Part shown: piece by piece, positions 63,676 to 64,000 of the stretch
How positions within the stretch are numbered: position 1 is the stretch's first letter
How the letters are laid out: every line of letters begins with the position of its first letter
From: Labilibacter marinus
GTDB taxonomy: Bacteria; Bacteroidota; Bacteroidia; Bacteroidales; Marinilabiliaceae
Assembly (NCBI RefSeq): GCF_001659685.2
Contig: NZ_LXYE02000053.1
Coordinates: 44,529 to 108,528, forward strand
Direction: 5' to 3'
DNA length: 64,000 nt
The notes under the pieces: model-generated
What the model saw: only the letters and a program-made list of their open reading frames with translations
Databases searched by the model: none
What the model was told of the DNA's origin: nothing
Program-made: the position numbers and the translations under genes

Positions 63676-64000
63676 TTTTCAATAAGATGAAAGAATCTAA
63701 CTATGGTTGCGTAATAGTTCTTCTATTTCCATGGGCGTTCCCTCGATGCGTCCTCTTCTCTTAAAAGGTACAGGTACTCTCGGGTCGGGCTTTTCGCTCT
63801 AACTCCTCGCTGTTTTCTTATGTGTTACATACATTATATACAGAAATATCTATTCTATATAAGAAAGCCTGTTTTTTAGCTGCGGGGTACCCGCTTCAAT
63901 CCCTAACGCGAGCTATGGCGATGCGTTTGGCGATGCGTTTGGCAGGTTAAATTGAAGGTCTAAATCTATAATGAAACTTTTTTCATATTTTATTTCAATG
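63676..64000. repeat. Non-coding end region with GC-rich phrases and a 12-bp tandem repeat
   Basis: No gene is seen up to the window edge. From about 63730 to 63945 the sequence is more GC-rich and has phrases (GGTACAGGTACTCTCGGGTC, TACCCGCTTCAATCCCTAAC) of the sort I associate with dispersed intergenic repeats in Bacteroidota, from memory only. GGCGATGCGTTT is repeated in tandem at 63917-63928 and 63929-63940, followed by GGC. Confidence 0.45.

Overview
The window looks like chromosome of an anaerobic or microaerophilic Bacteroidota, probably the order Marinilabiliales or a near relative. This is an inference from several signs: AT-rich DNA, a SusC/SusD pair, NrtR-like and ECF regulators of Bacteroidota type, weak Shine-Dalgarno signals, an [FeFe]-hydrogenase maturase, and a nif operon with nifI1-nifI2 between nifH and nifD, as in obligate anaerobes. 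I see no rRNA, tRNA, CRISPR array, transposase, integrase or phage gene.

Region by region. (1) 1-5 kb: a TPR lipid/secretory-type protein cut by the left edge, divergent from a BlaI/BlaR1-like pair, with three identical dyads between them; then a lone hydG and a lipoprotein. (2) 5-13 kb: MaeB malic enzyme, then an operon encoding a rhodanese-repeat sulfurtransferase and an EgtD-type histidine methyltransferase. This pair matches the anaerobic ergothioneine enzymes EanB/EanA. Small membrane and GNAT genes follow. (3) 13-20 kb: an acyltransferase-ACP-AMP ligase fusion beside an LplT-like MFS carrier (phospholipid recycling), a glutathione peroxidase, YebC, and an ECF sigma/anti-sigma unit that faces a small membrane protein. 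Both sides of that unit carry the same promoter. (4) 20.9-25 kb: a sulfur/redox operon with an octaheme cytochrome of the tetrathionate reductase (OTR) family, a cytochrome b, and two YeeE/YedE sulfur permeases, one with a rhodanese tail. (5) 25.4-38.6 kb: a beta-glucoside/cellobiose utilisation locus with a degenerate-Nudix regulator, GPH-type MFS carrier, GH94 cellobiose phosphorylase, SusC, SusD and a GH3 lipoprotein. (6) 38.9-41.7 kb: an acyl-CoA dehydrogenase, a DUF1287 protein and a small helical protein. (7) 41.8-53 kb, minus strand: nifH-I1-I2-D-K-E-N-B-ferredoxin-nifV. (8) 53.5-64 kb: an AlbA_2/ATPase regulator, aldo/keto reductase, YiiX-like hydrolase, a NifA-type activator (57.7 kb), an acyltransferase, ankyrin and AraC-TPR proteins, and a lipoprotein.

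The genes fit a nitrogen-fixing fermenter of plant or algal beta-glucans. SusC/D and GH3 would take in and cut oligosaccharides, and GH94 would phosphorolyse cellobiose. MaeB links C4 acids to pyruvate, and the nif operon supplies ammonium under NifA and NifI control. Two separate loci handle sulfane sulfur (EanAB and OTR/YeeE).

The most unusual thing in the DNA is in the gaps of the nif operon. Six of the gaps hold hairpin-forming sequences built on a strict 7-nt period. The repeated word differs from gap to gap, but the two arms of an element change together so that pairing is kept. The 341-bp nifK-nifE gap also holds a separate long structured element.
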